Assembly: GCF_000731675.1 (NCBI RefSeq)
Contig: NZ_JMIT01000001.1
Span: forward strand, 1,301,526 to 1,365,525
DNA: 64,000 nucleotides
Source of the DNA: Pseudomonas capeferrum
GTDB lineage: Bacteria; Pseudomonadota; Gammaproteobacteria; Pseudomonadales; Pseudomonadaceae
Direction of reading: 5' to 3'
A program made the position numbers and the translations under genes. The number at the start of each line of letters is the position of its first letter. The first letter of the stretch is position 1. Of the stretch, positions 9,002-16,923 are shown piece after piece. Below the pieces are notes generated by a model. That model was not told the origin of the DNA and did no database searches. It saw only the letters and a program-made list of their open reading frames with translations.

Positions 9002-9170
9002 GCTGGTATTCGCTAACCGCTTGGAATTGCGATTCTGCGATCATGCGCAGTCGCTCGATCTCCAGGGGTGACGCTCCATCGCCCTGAGCCTGGTGATAAC
9101 GCTTCAATGCTTCGACTGCATCGGTATACATCGGATGATCTGGGAACAGTAACGGCGGAACATTTGACAT
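8964..9170 (-). CDS. Small hypothetical protein, paralogue of 9185-9403
   Basis: A 68-residue protein starting MSNVPPLLF after AAGGGGG. Its C-terminal half (LEIERLRMIAESQFQAVSEYQL) is clearly related to the neighbouring gene (VERLRLIADSLYQAVIDFQL), so the two are a tandem duplication. The last 38 bases overlap the convergent SRAP gene. Helical; function unknown. Confidence 0.6.
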   Translation of the reverse strand: MSNVPPLLFPDHPMYTDAVEALKRYHQAQGDGASPLEIERLRMIAESQFQAVSEYQLKALGRPGGSPH

Positions 9171-9184
9171 TACAGAGCCCCCTT

Positions 9185-9403
9185 TCAATGGATGGTATCA
9201 GGCGCCTGTTTGGCTTCGATCAGTTGAAAATCGATGACGGCCTGGTAGAGGGAGTCCGCGATAAGGCGCAACCGCTCCACCTCTTCAGCAGACGCGTTAG
9301 CAGCCTCAGCGGCTCGGAGCTCCCTCATGGCATCAATCGCCTTCTTAATCAGCGCCTCACCGGCCTCAACAATCCCAATGAAAGATCGCTTAGCCACAGT
9401 CAC
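9185..9403 (-). CDS. Small hypothetical protein, paralogue of 8964-9170
   Basis: A 72-residue helical protein with a GTG start. The shared ERLR-IA-S-YQAV--FQL motif marks a tandem duplicate of its neighbour. Such small proteins are common singletons in Pseudomonas prophages and genomes; no domain is named. Confidence 0.6.
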   Translation of the reverse strand: MTVAKRSFIGIVEAGEALIKKAIDAMRELRAAEAANASAEEVERLRLIADSLYQAVIDFQLIEAKQAPDTIH

Positions 9404-9474
9404 TCCAATCAGTTAATTTTGATGAAGCATAGGGTAAGACGATCCAAGCAGCTACAGCAGAAGATCCCTGCATT

Positions 9475-10269
9475 TTAGAAAAGTTGACCGAGTTGTGACG
9501 GCTCCCAATTCATGATCACCAGCTCACCGGTCAAATCGGCCTGGCCATGCCTCTGGTTCGCGGTGGTATACCGGATATCCAACCGCTCGAAGTGGAACCC
9601 GTCAAAAGCCGCTCGAATGTCGGGATGGTCGTTGATGCTCACCATGACGTTGCCTTTGCAGGTGCGCATGAACTCGGCCATGCGCTCATATTGGTCAAAC
9701 GGAAAGTCGACACCGTAGCCTGCGGTCTGCCAGTAAGGCGGGTCCATGTAGAAGAAGGTGTGTGCTCGATCATAGCGCTGCGCGCAGTCGAGCCATGACA
9801 GGTTCTCGACGTAGGTACCGGCCAGCCGTTGCCAGGCCGCGGAAAGGTTCTCCTCGATGCGCAACAGGTTGATAGCAGGGCCGGTGGTGGCGGTGCCGAA
9901 CGTTTGCCCAGTAACCTTCCCGCCGAAGGCGTGCTGCTGCAGATAAAAGAACCGCGCCGCGCGCTGGATATCGGTCAACGTCTCCGGTCTCGCCATCTTT
10001 TGCCACTCGAAGATCTGCCGAGACGAAAGTGCCCATTTGAACTGTCGGACAAATTCCTCCAAGTGGTTCTGCACCACCCTATACAGGTTGACCAGATCGC
10101 CGTTGAGATCATTCAAGACCTCCACCTGGGCGGGTTGTGGTCGCATGAAGTAGAGGGCGGCGCCACCGGCGAAGACTTCGACGTAGCACTCATGGGCGGG
10201 GAACAGCGGGATCAAGCGGTCGGCCAGGCGGCGCTTGCCGCCCATCCAGGGGATGATTGGGTTAGTCAA
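9475..10269 (-). CDS. dam: Phage-type DNA adenine methylase (D12 class)
   Basis: A 264-aa adenine-N6 methyltransferase. N-terminal MTNPIIPWMGGKRRLAD is the target-recognition start typical of D12 enzymes, VEVFAGGAALYF is the AdoMet-binding motif I, and FFYMDPPYW is the catalytic DPPY motif IV. A TTG start gives the canonical N-terminus. It follows the Rz genes at the end of the late region, a usual phage position, where it may protect phage DNA or alter host methylation. A LexA-like site lies 15 bases upstream. Confidence 0.9.
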   Translation of the reverse strand: MTNPIIPWMGGKRRLADRLIPLFPAHECYVEVFAGGAALYFMRPQPAQVEVLNDLNGDLVNLYRVVQNHLEEFVRQFKWALSSRQIFEWQKMARPETLTDIQRAARFFYLQQHAFGGKVTGQTFGTATTGPAINLLRIEENLSAAWQRLAGTYVENLSWLDCAQRYDRAHTFFYMDPPYWQTAGYGVDFPFDQYERMAEFMRTCKGNVMVSINDHPDIRAAFDGFHFERLDIRYTTANQRHGQADLTGELVIMNWEPSQLGQLF

Positions 10270-10283
10270 TTTGCAAACCTTTA

Positions 10284-10299
10284 CTGTATGGATGAACAG
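10284..10299. promoter_or_regulatory. Possible LexA box upstream of the Dam gene
   Basis: CTGTATGGATGAACAG keeps the CTGTAT half-site and the distal CAG at the right spacing; the second half-site is poorer than at 8199 or 55607. It sits 15 bases before the TTG start. Confidence 0.45.
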
Positions 10300-10436
10300 G
10301 TTCTAGGCTCGCCGTGCTTTGTGCACAGAGCGGGAGCCTTGGCTGGGCTTGCAGGTATGGTCTGCGGGTTCGGCGGTCAGCAGGGATGTTGACGCATCCC
10401 CGGTGGCCGCTCTCTTTGCATGAAGCCTTCGAATAA

Positions 10437-10958
10437 TTAGCGGGCGCTTCCTGACGCCCGTTTTGCGATCAGGGCGTCGTGTTCCCGGGAGCACTGCTCA
10501 CCGGCGATCCTGGCTCGGTCATAAGCCTGCGCCAGCTCTCGATTCGTAGCGACAGACCGGTCGAGCAGGTCGGAAAGCACCATGGCGGCGCGGGTGGCTG
10601 CCTGGCCTCGGGCGATAGCGGCGGTATCCGTGCCGGGGCAACTGACGGTGGCAGCGAGCTTGGCACCTTCGTCGCGCAGCCGTTGGCCAGCAGCATCGGC
10701 GCCAGCAGCGCCAGCATCAGCAATCGTTCTTTCTTCATGCGCTTTCACCCTCGCCTCTTGCTGCGCGTCTGCGCTCCGGTGTTCTTCCTGGCGCGCCGAT
10801 CGTTCGCCAATGACCTCGGCCAAGCGGTCGCCGCGGTCTCGTTGTGCTGATACCTGACCGCCCTTCGCCCGCTCTAGCGAGATGCCGTGTTGGTACGCGC
10901 CCCAATGGGAAGCCAGAAGGACAAGCACAGCGGCAGCCGTAGCAGGCCCAACACTCAT
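10437..10958 (-). CDS. Rz-like inner-membrane spanin
   Basis: A 173-aa protein with an N-terminal membrane anchor (ATAAAVLVLLASHWGAYQHG) and a long charged, coiled-coil-prone periplasmic part (HRSADAQQEARVKAHEERTI). The ATG overlaps the endolysin stop as ATGA. An Rz1-type lipoprotein gene is nested in another frame, which confirms the spanin assignment. Together they fuse inner and outer membranes in the last step of lysis. The sequence resembles the DUF2514 group of phage proteins. Confidence 0.85.
   Translation of the reverse strand: MSVGPATAAAVLVLLASHWGAYQHGISLERAKGGQVSAQRDRGDRLAEVIGERSARQEEHRSADAQQEARVKAHEERTIADAGAAGADAAGQRLRDEGAKLAATVSCPGTDTAAIARGQAATRAAMVLSDLLDRSVATNRELAQAYDRARIAGEQCSREHDALIAKRASGSAR
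10469..10738 (-). CDS. Rz1-like outer-membrane spanin lipoprotein, nested in Rz
   Basis: Lies wholly inside the Rz gene in a different frame. MKKERLLMLALLAPMLLANGC ends in a lipobox (L-A-N-G-C), so the mature protein begins with a lipidated Cys. The next 35 residues are proline-rich (PSSLPPSVAPARIPPLSP), as in lambda Rz1. Embedded Rz1 genes are the standard layout in lambda-like phages. Confidence 0.8.
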   Translation of the reverse strand: MKKERLLMLALLAPMLLANGCATKVPSSLPPSVAPARIPPLSPEARQPPAPPWCFPTCSTGLSLRIESWRRLMTEPGSPVSSAPGNTTP

Positions 10959-11401
10959 GACAAAGCCCGCCGGATACCCTCATCAATGATCATCGACGGG
11001 TACGGGTTGCCGCCGTTCTCGTGGATGATGATACCGAGCACCATCCCCCGCAGCGTGGCCGGCTCTTTGATGTCGATCGGGTCCGTGGCCTGAACGCCCA
11101 GGCGCTTGGCCACGGCAGCGGCGTAGGCCTGGGTGTCGTTCTCGTTGCTTGGCGCCCAGCGGTTGATAGTTTCGAGCACGGTGTCGATCCCCTTCCCGCC
11201 TACTCCCGGCATCCCGTCCTTGCCGCGGTAGTTGATCAGCAGCTTGCCCAAGGCGCGGATGCCGTTCTCGGGATGGTCAAATCGGGCGAAGCGCGGCTTG
11301 GCCACTCCCTCTTCCAAGCCGAGCTGGCCCTGCCAGGCGTTGCGCGGGTTGTAATCGATGTTGCCGGGGTTCTTGTTGCGGACTCCGCGAGGTGTGGTCA
11401 T
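10955..11401 (-). CDS. Endolysin-like / virion-associated muralytic protein
   Basis: A 148-aa protein starting MTTPRGVRNKNPGNIDYNP, the N-terminal signature of a lysozyme-like family annotated in phages as structural protein or endolysin. A Glu is in LGLEEGVAKPRFARFDHPE and the segment GIRALGKLLINYRGK is conserved. No signal peptide. Its position directly before Rz supports the lytic role; the holin-like genes lie far away at 48125-48781, so the lysis functions are split. The start follows GGAGAAAAC. Confidence 0.7.
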   Translation of the reverse strand: MTTPRGVRNKNPGNIDYNPRNAWQGQLGLEEGVAKPRFARFDHPENGIRALGKLLINYRGKDGMPGVGGKGIDTVLETINRWAPSNENDTQAYAAAVAKRLGVQATDPIDIKEPATLRGMVLGIIIHENGGNPYPSMIIDEGIRRALS

Positions 11402-11414
11402 GTTTTCTCCATGC

Positions 11415-11438
11415 ACAAAAAAGCCCACAAATGCGGGC
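11415..11438 (-). terminator. Intrinsic terminator upstream of the endolysin gene
   Basis: On the minus strand a GCCCGCA/TGTGGGC stem (11423-11438) is followed by six Us. It sits only about 20 bases before the endolysin start, so late transcripts must read through it. Confidence 0.75.
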
Positions 11439-11491
11439 GAGAAGGTAATATTCGCGGCTTACTCAGCAGCCCGATGAAAGGGAATTCAGAA

Positions 11492-13462
11492 ATGCAAGGC
11501 AAACACTTGGCCTATCGTCCGGACATAGACGGGCTCAGGGCTCTGGCCGTACTGGCCGTGACAATTTTCCACTTCAATAAGCAATGGCTACCTGGTGGCT
11601 TCGTAGGAGTTGACGTTTTTTTCGTCATATCCGGCTACCTGATCACAGGAATCATCTACGGGAAAGGCTCTGACTTTTCCTTTGGTGACTTTTACGGTCG
11701 TCGGGTCCGCCGAATTCTTCCTGCCGCGACATTTGTGACCATAGTCACTTTGATTGCTGGGTCATTGTTGCTCTTGCCAGCAGACGTGAAGGCCCTGTCG
11801 CAGTCAGCAATTGGCGCCACTCTTTCTGCAGCCAACATCTACTTCTGGCTTTTCCTAGATACAGGTTATTTCGCCGCTTCGTCCGATACCGTGCCGCTGT
11901 TGCACATGTGGTCGCTAGGCGTCGAAGAGCAGTTCTATATGATCTGGCCGGCACTCATGATCATCGCCATGAAACTCGGCGGTAAGCGCCTGCTTGTAGC
12001 TACCGGCGTGGTTCTGGCCATTGCATCGTTCGCAGTGAGCGAGTACTTCATTGCGCGTGACCCTTCCTTCGCTTACTACATGCTGCCATCCAGGGCTGGC
12101 GAACTGCTGGTAGGCGCCCTACTTTTCCTGTGGCAAGACTCCCGCCGTATTCCAGCTTCGGCTGCAAACATAGCTGGCGCCGTTGGCCTAGCCATGGTTG
12201 CAGGCGCAGTAGTGCTGCTCGACGAGAAAAATGGCTTCCCTGGTATACGATCGGTTATCCCTTCTGTAGGCGCAGCCCTACTGATTCTGGCGGGCACAAA
12301 TCAAGCCAGTCCTCTTTCCAAAATTCTCGGCAACTCGGCAGCTCGGTACATCGGGCTACGGTCCTTCTCGCTCTACCTGTGGCACTGGCCAGTGCTTGCC
12401 TTCTACCGCTACGCTTACGGCGAACCAACTTTGGCTGGCGGGCTAGCGTGCGCAGCACTGATGGTACTACTGACTCTGATCTCGTATCACCTAATCGAAA
12501 CCCCGTTCAGGTCGAGAAGCCCTATGTGGCTTCTCACCAAGGCAGGGCCCATCGTTGCGACAAGTGCTGGGGTAATAGTCGCCGGGTATGTCCTGGACAA
12601 TAACAAGGGCTACTGGCCAACCACTTCTGGCGATCAGTACAAAAGGTTAATTTCTCAGCACGACTACAACACCAAACCGGCCAGCCGCTTCCCGTTCAAT
12701 TGCCAGATGATGAAATACGATCCAATTAACTGGACTGAGGATCAGTGTGTAAACGGCGACAGGTCAGTACCTCCCGAAACTCTGCTTTGGGGTGACTCGA
12801 ATGCGGCACACTACGTAGGATATCTGAAAGCTATCGGAGAAAGCAGACACTTTTCAATCCGTAATATCTCCCACTCTTCTTGCCCACCGGTCAGGGATAC
12901 GAAAGGCATTCTTGGGCCAGACCGCGAAAAGTCCTGCAACGAATTCAACGTTCGGGCTTTTGCTGAGTCGAAGAAATATAGAACTGTGATAATCGGTGCG
13001 TCATGGGAGTCGTATGCAGCGAGAGGCGGAAAGGAAAAGTTTGCTGAAACCATTGCCGAATTGGCCGGTAATCACAATCAGGTAATCATCGCCCTCAACG
13101 TTCCTCTATTTGAAGGGCTCGACCGCATGTGTACTGCGAAATCCATTCGTATTCCTGGAATGGACTGCCCATCGACAGCGATCCTCCCCGACCAGGGCGA
13201 CAGCGAAGTAAATATGTACCTAAAGAAAATCGCCGCACAGTACCCGAACGTCGCAACGTTTGATGTACGCCCACAAATCTGCAAGGACGGCACCTGCTCG
13301 GCATATGACAAGGGTACCCTCCTCTATTTCGACCACGCCCACATAAGTATGATAGGGTCAGAGATATTAGGCCGATCTGTTTTGGAGAGCGATCAAGTAC
13401 CACAATCTATCGCAGCTCTTGGGCAGTCGGCTCGATCAGTAGGTCAACACACTCCTGATTAA
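11492..13462 (+). CDS. O-acetyltransferase with SGNH domain (OafA type), probable lysogenic-conversion gene
   Basis: About 656 aa. Residues 1-370 are the acyltransferase-3 membrane domain: YRPDIDGLRALAVLAVTIFH with the catalytic His and roughly ten hydrophobic segments, then GGFVGVDVFFVISGYL and SLGVEEQFYMIWP. Residues ~400-650 form a periplasmic SGNH domain (TLLWGDSNAAHYVGY block I; YFDHAHISMIG with the Asp/His pair). Such enzymes acetylate O-antigen or other surface sugars. It is plus-stranded inside the minus-strand late region and has its own terminator, the mark of a moron that alters the phage receptor in a lysogen. MKGNSEM (11474) is an alternative start. Confidence 0.9.
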   Translation: MQGKHLAYRPDIDGLRALAVLAVTIFHFNKQWLPGGFVGVDVFFVISGYLITGIIYGKGSDFSFGDFYGRRVRRILPAATFVTIVTLIAGSLLLLPADVKALSQSAIGATLSAANIYFWLFLDTGYFAASSDTVPLLHMWSLGVEEQFYMIWPALMIIAMKLGGKRLLVATGVVLAIASFAVSEYFIARDPSFAYYMLPSRAGELLVGALLFLWQDSRRIPASAANIAGAVGLAMVAGAVVLLDEKNGFPGIRSVIPSVGAALLILAGTNQASPLSKILGNSAARYIGLRSFSLYLWHWPVLAFYRYAYGEPTLAGGLACAALMVLLTLISYHLIETPFRSRSPMWLLTKAGPIVATSAGVIVAGYVLDNNKGYWPTTSGDQYKRLISQHDYNTKPASRFPFNCQMMKYDPINWTEDQCVNGDRSVPPETLLWGDSNAAHYVGYLKAIGESRHFSIRNISHSSCPPVRDTKGILGPDREKSCNEFNVRAFAESKKYRTVIIGASWESYAARGGKEKFAETIAELAGNHNQVIIALNVPLFEGLDRMCTAKSIRIPGMDCPSTAILPDQGDSEVNMYLKKIAAQYPNVATFDVRPQICKDGTCSAYDKGTLLYFDHAHISMIGSEILGRSVLESDQVPQSIAALGQSARSVGQHTPD

Positions 13463-13490
13463 CCATATGAACTGGTGATCCTGACGCAAC

Positions 13491-13518
13491 ATTAAGCCCG
13501 CAGTAAAGCGGGCTTAAT
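13491..13518. terminator. Bidirectional terminator between O-acetyltransferase and fibre genes
   Basis: A perfect 11-bp stem (ATTAAGCCCGC and complement) with a 6-base loop, T-rich on both flanks, between two convergent genes. Confidence 0.85.
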
Positions 13519-13523
13519 TTATC

Positions 13524-16391
13524 TCATTGCACTCCAAGATTACCGAACTCATATCCCGGGGACGAAACGTCCAGCCCCCTAGCCCCAACCACAGTGCTGC
13601 CAACTTCTTTTCCCGCAATCGATGGCGTCGGATTCACTCGCCCGGCTCCGGCTGCACTTAAAGCCCAGGCAAGCCAAGGTTTTCCGCCTTTGGTGTACTG
13701 GAATGCGCAGTTCACATCACCTTGGACGATATCGATAGGGGCTACTGCGTAGCCGCCGCGCCACTTATACCCCTGTCCAGCCAGGAAGGTTGTGTGAATG
13801 CCGGAGATAGCTGCTTGGTAGAATTTCCAGCTATTAGAGTTCCGACGGGCGAAAGGCAAGGCAGACGTCACATAGCGGCCATCCCCGGCCTCATAGGTTC
13901 GATCCATCCAGCTGGCACAGAACCCCCGTGTCGGGTGGAAGCAGACCGCAGCGAACACGTCCGGTGCGGCGCTCTTCGGCTGGGCACTTACCGAGGCCTC
14001 GTCGCTCGCAAGCAAAGGGCCGCGGTTATCACCGATATAGTGCACCCACTCAGGAAACGCAGAGTACACACCCATCTGCGGGCCGTTTTCGATTTCAACG
14101 ACCACATCCTCTAGTGCTTCGAACTCGTAGAGAACCTCCCAAGAACCAGGCCTTACATGCGCCACGAAGTGCTGCCGACCAACATAGCGCTCAAGCGTCA
14201 GGGTGTTGTAAGCAAGAAGCTCGACCTGCCAGGAAAACGTGGCTGTATCAGCCGGGCCGGAATAGGTTTGTTCGGCGGCCATCTCCTGACCATTGATGGA
14301 GCACTTCAGGTTCACCATCCGCGCGGTAGGCTTTGTCAGCTCAACCTCATTCCAGTGGCCGCCGCCCGTGTACTGCTTGGCTCCACCGTCCCCATTGTTG
14401 ACCGCACGCACTACCATGGGCGGAAGCCAGTCTGTGCTCCACCCACCAAGGTCTTCCCATGCCGCCGATTCAACGGTCGTTAGCGGCGCGATGCGCCAGC
14501 CCTTGAAGTTGAAAAGCTGGTTGATCTGGTTGGGACCGAACTTCTGCATGAACATCTGACCGGCGCCATGCGACCAAATGAAGTCGAAGTTATTGCCGGT
14601 GGTCTCGCCCTCCACCCACATCCGGCCGGCTTGCAGCTGCTTCGACGTAGCCGATGCGTTCGCGTAGGTGTACCGCGATGGATCGACAATCCAGCTTCTT
14701 GCGCTCGCACCCGAGGTGTTTGCGTTGATCGCAACGCCAAGAGCCGGCAAGGCTGCGGCGTCGATGGTCAGCTTGAACTTGATACCGGGACGACTCTTCG
14801 GCGTGATAATGAGCGTTTGGACGCCACCGTTACGGTCAATATCAGGTGCAGGATCGCTGTAGTTGTGGATCACCACATTGTCAGTTACAGCGCCATAGTC
14901 ATCCCGGTCAGACTCTTGGAAAATCCAGCCGTAGGTGTAATCACCGAACAAGGGAGCGCCGTTCTTTTGAAACGCAACCTTGTAGTATTTGGTCGGATCC
15001 GCACCTGAAACCTCACAGTTCAACAGGAAACTGTTAAGCACTGTGTTTACTGGCGAAGTCACACCGCCTTGCGCCATTGGCCGAAGGGGATAGTTTTTTC
15101 CCTTGTTGATGGTCAGCGCATCATCCTTCAGATACGGCGCGTCCACGTAGCACGATGGATCGACAATCCAGCTCCGACCAGGCGTACCCGAACTGTTGGA
15201 GTCAACTGGCACGCCTACAGATGGCAGGGCTGCGGCGTCGAGCGTAATTTGGAACCGCATCTCCTGCCGGAGGGCCGGCCTTACCGTGATGGTCTGGATG
15301 CCCCCGGTTCGGTTGATGTCGGGAGCCGGATCGGAGTAGGTATGGATCATCGTCACGGTGCCGGTCGCCGCATACGTCGAGGCGTCCGCTTCGTACAGAA
15401 CCCAGCCGAACTCGAAGCTGCCGGCGAGACCTGGCGCGCCGTTTTTTTGAAGGCTGATCAGGTAGTACTTGCCCGCAACAGCACCGAGCACTTCGCATTT
15501 CAGCAACAGTCGATTCATGACCGGGTTGGGTATAGATGTCACCCCACCACGGCTCATCGATCGCAGCGGCAAGCTCTTGCCAATATTTAGCGTCAGCGCG
15601 TCATCTTTAACGATTGGAGGGGCTGAGTACCTCGATGGATCAACGATCCAGCTTCGACCGGCAGCGCCCGTACTGTTCGAGTCAATAGCCGTTCCTGCCG
15701 CAGGAAGCGCCGCGGCATCCAGGGTGATCTTGAACCTGATATCTGGACGGAGCTGGGGGGTTACCGTGATCGTCTGGACCCCACCAGTCCGGCTAATGTC
15801 GGGGGCAGGATCGACCAACGAGTGAATTTGCGTAAATGCTCCGGTCGTCGCGTAGGTGGCAGCATCCGCTTCGAGCAGGATCCAGCCAAACTCATAGGCC
15901 CCCACAAGCCCGGTAGCACCGTTCTTTTGCAGCGAGATCAGGTAGTACTTCCCTGGCTCGGCGCCAATGATCTCGCAGTTCAGCAGGACGCGATTCATCA
16001 CTGCGTTTGCCGGTGAGGTGACGCCGCCCCGGTTCATTTGGCGGAGCGGGTACGCCTTGCCCCGGTTGATGGTCAGGGCATCGGCCAGCCAGGACAGCAG
16101 GGACGATATCTCAACCGCGACCCCGGCGTCGTTCCGGTAGCGGGTCTCGAACACGTCACCAGTACCTGGCACCGTGAAGAATCGGTTGTTCGTACCGGTT
16201 CCATTGGTCTTAGTCAGGCCCTCGGCAACAGTGGTGTAGGTGCCAATGCTCGCGAGAAATTCTGCGTAGATCTTTTTTAGGGTTGGCTTGGTGATGCCGT
16301 TGATCGTGACGAAGTCAGCATCAGATAGGAACAGCGCGTTGGCAGTGGTCACCAGCCCATGGAACAGCTGATTGTCGGTAGCTACGCTCAT
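13524..16391 (-). CDS. Tail fibre / receptor-binding protein with three tandem repeats
   Basis: 955 aa. Residues ~1-85 are an N-terminal attachment part (NGITKPTLKKIYAEFLASIG). Residues ~86-565 hold three tandem copies of a module of about 160 residues. Each begins with ALTINxGKxYPLRxM-RGGVTS and ends with RSWIVDPSRY; shared inner blocks are LLNCEV-GA-P-KYY, DPAPDI-R-GGVQT and FKITLDAAALPA. The C-terminal ~390 residues are non-repetitive, with GWRIAPL and WVHYIGDN segments. It follows the tail-tip gene and is the likely host-range determinant. The start has a GGAG site. Confidence 0.8.
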   Translation of the reverse strand: MSVATDNQLFHGLVTTANALFLSDADFVTINGITKPTLKKIYAEFLASIGTYTTVAEGLTKTNGTGTNNRFFTVPGTGDVFETRYRNDAGVAVEISSLLSWLADALTINRGKAYPLRQMNRGGVTSPANAVMNRVLLNCEIIGAEPGKYYLISLQKNGATGLVGAYEFGWILLEADAATYATTGAFTQIHSLVDPAPDISRTGGVQTITVTPQLRPDIRFKITLDAAALPAAGTAIDSNSTGAAGRSWIVDPSRYSAPPIVKDDALTLNIGKSLPLRSMSRGGVTSIPNPVMNRLLLKCEVLGAVAGKYYLISLQKNGAPGLAGSFEFGWVLYEADASTYAATGTVTMIHTYSDPAPDINRTGGIQTITVRPALRQEMRFQITLDAAALPSVGVPVDSNSSGTPGRSWIVDPSCYVDAPYLKDDALTINKGKNYPLRPMAQGGVTSPVNTVLNSFLLNCEVSGADPTKYYKVAFQKNGAPLFGDYTYGWIFQESDRDDYGAVTDNVVIHNYSDPAPDIDRNGGVQTLIITPKSRPGIKFKLTIDAAALPALGVAINANTSGASARSWIVDPSRYTYANASATSKQLQAGRMWVEGETTGNNFDFIWSHGAGQMFMQKFGPNQINQLFNFKGWRIAPLTTVESAAWEDLGGWSTDWLPPMVVRAVNNGDGGAKQYTGGGHWNEVELTKPTARMVNLKCSINGQEMAAEQTYSGPADTATFSWQVELLAYNTLTLERYVGRQHFVAHVRPGSWEVLYEFEALEDVVVEIENGPQMGVYSAFPEWVHYIGDNRGPLLASDEASVSAQPKSAAPDVFAAVCFHPTRGFCASWMDRTYEAGDGRYVTSALPFARRNSNSWKFYQAAISGIHTTFLAGQGYKWRGGYAVAPIDIVQGDVNCAFQYTKGGKPWLAWALSAAGAGRVNPTPSIAGKEVGSTVVGARGLDVSSPGYEFGNLGVQ

Positions 16392-16405
16392 AGAAACTCC
16401 AGGCG

Positions 16406-16427
16406 AAAAAAAACCCGCATGAGCGGG
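16406..16427 (-). terminator. Intrinsic terminator between tail gene 16435-16923 and the fibre gene
   Basis: The minus strand shows a short CCCGC/GCGGG stem followed by eight Us, then the fibre ribosome site GGAG within 20 bases. Confidence 0.75.
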
Positions 16428-16434
16428 CGAGCAT

Positions 16435-16923
16435 TCAATTGATCTGGGCTCCAGGCCAAGACTTGGTGTACCAACGCATAAGCTCGGCAGTTAGAGCTGC
16501 GTTCATGACCGGCAAAGGCATCCCGAGGAGCAACTCTGCGAAAGCAGCCTCATCGACAATGGGCAACTCAAACAGCTCCAAGGAGGCCGTGTATCGCCAC
16601 AGATCATCACTGGCAAACTCTGGGCCTTCGTAAATATCGGTGAATCTGGAGCGGGTCGGCCTAAGCCCTAAAGGTGTTCTGATGGGACAAAGAAACCAGT
16701 CTGCCCAGCCGATCTCCCATTTACACCACCCCTCAAACAACTTGGCTTCCTCGGTCGACAAGATCCAACTTACTCGCAGGATGGTTGGAACGCTGCCAAA
16801 CCGGCGACGCTGCATTGCCCTGCCACTCGCCATCGTTGTTCGAACTATTGGGCTGACTGGCTTGAAGCCGTAGCCGTCAGCAACTGGCAACGGAAGACCA
16901 TCAGGAAGTAACAGCATCCTCAA
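16435..16923 (-). CDS. Phage tail protein, 162 aa (hypothetical)
   Basis: The start overlaps the stop of the tail-tip gene as ATGA. A Trp-rich soluble protein (KLFEGWCKWEIGWADWFLCP) with no signal or membrane segment. Its place between tip and fibre genes, tightly coupled, supports a role in the tail tip or baseplate. No named domain. Confidence 0.65.
   Translation of the reverse strand: MRMLLLPDGLPLPVADGYGFKPVSPIVRTTMASGRAMQRRRFGSVPTILRVSWILSTEEAKLFEGWCKWEIGWADWFLCPIRTPLGLRPTRSRFTDIYEGPEFASDDLWRYTASLELFELPIVDEAAFAELLLGMPLPVMNAALTAELMRWYTKSWPGAQIN

Noticed and set aside
11021..11491. N-terminal extension of the O-acetyltransferase frame
   Set aside because: It overlaps the endolysin gene on the other strand, adds no domain, and a ribosome site fits the MQGKHL start at 11492.
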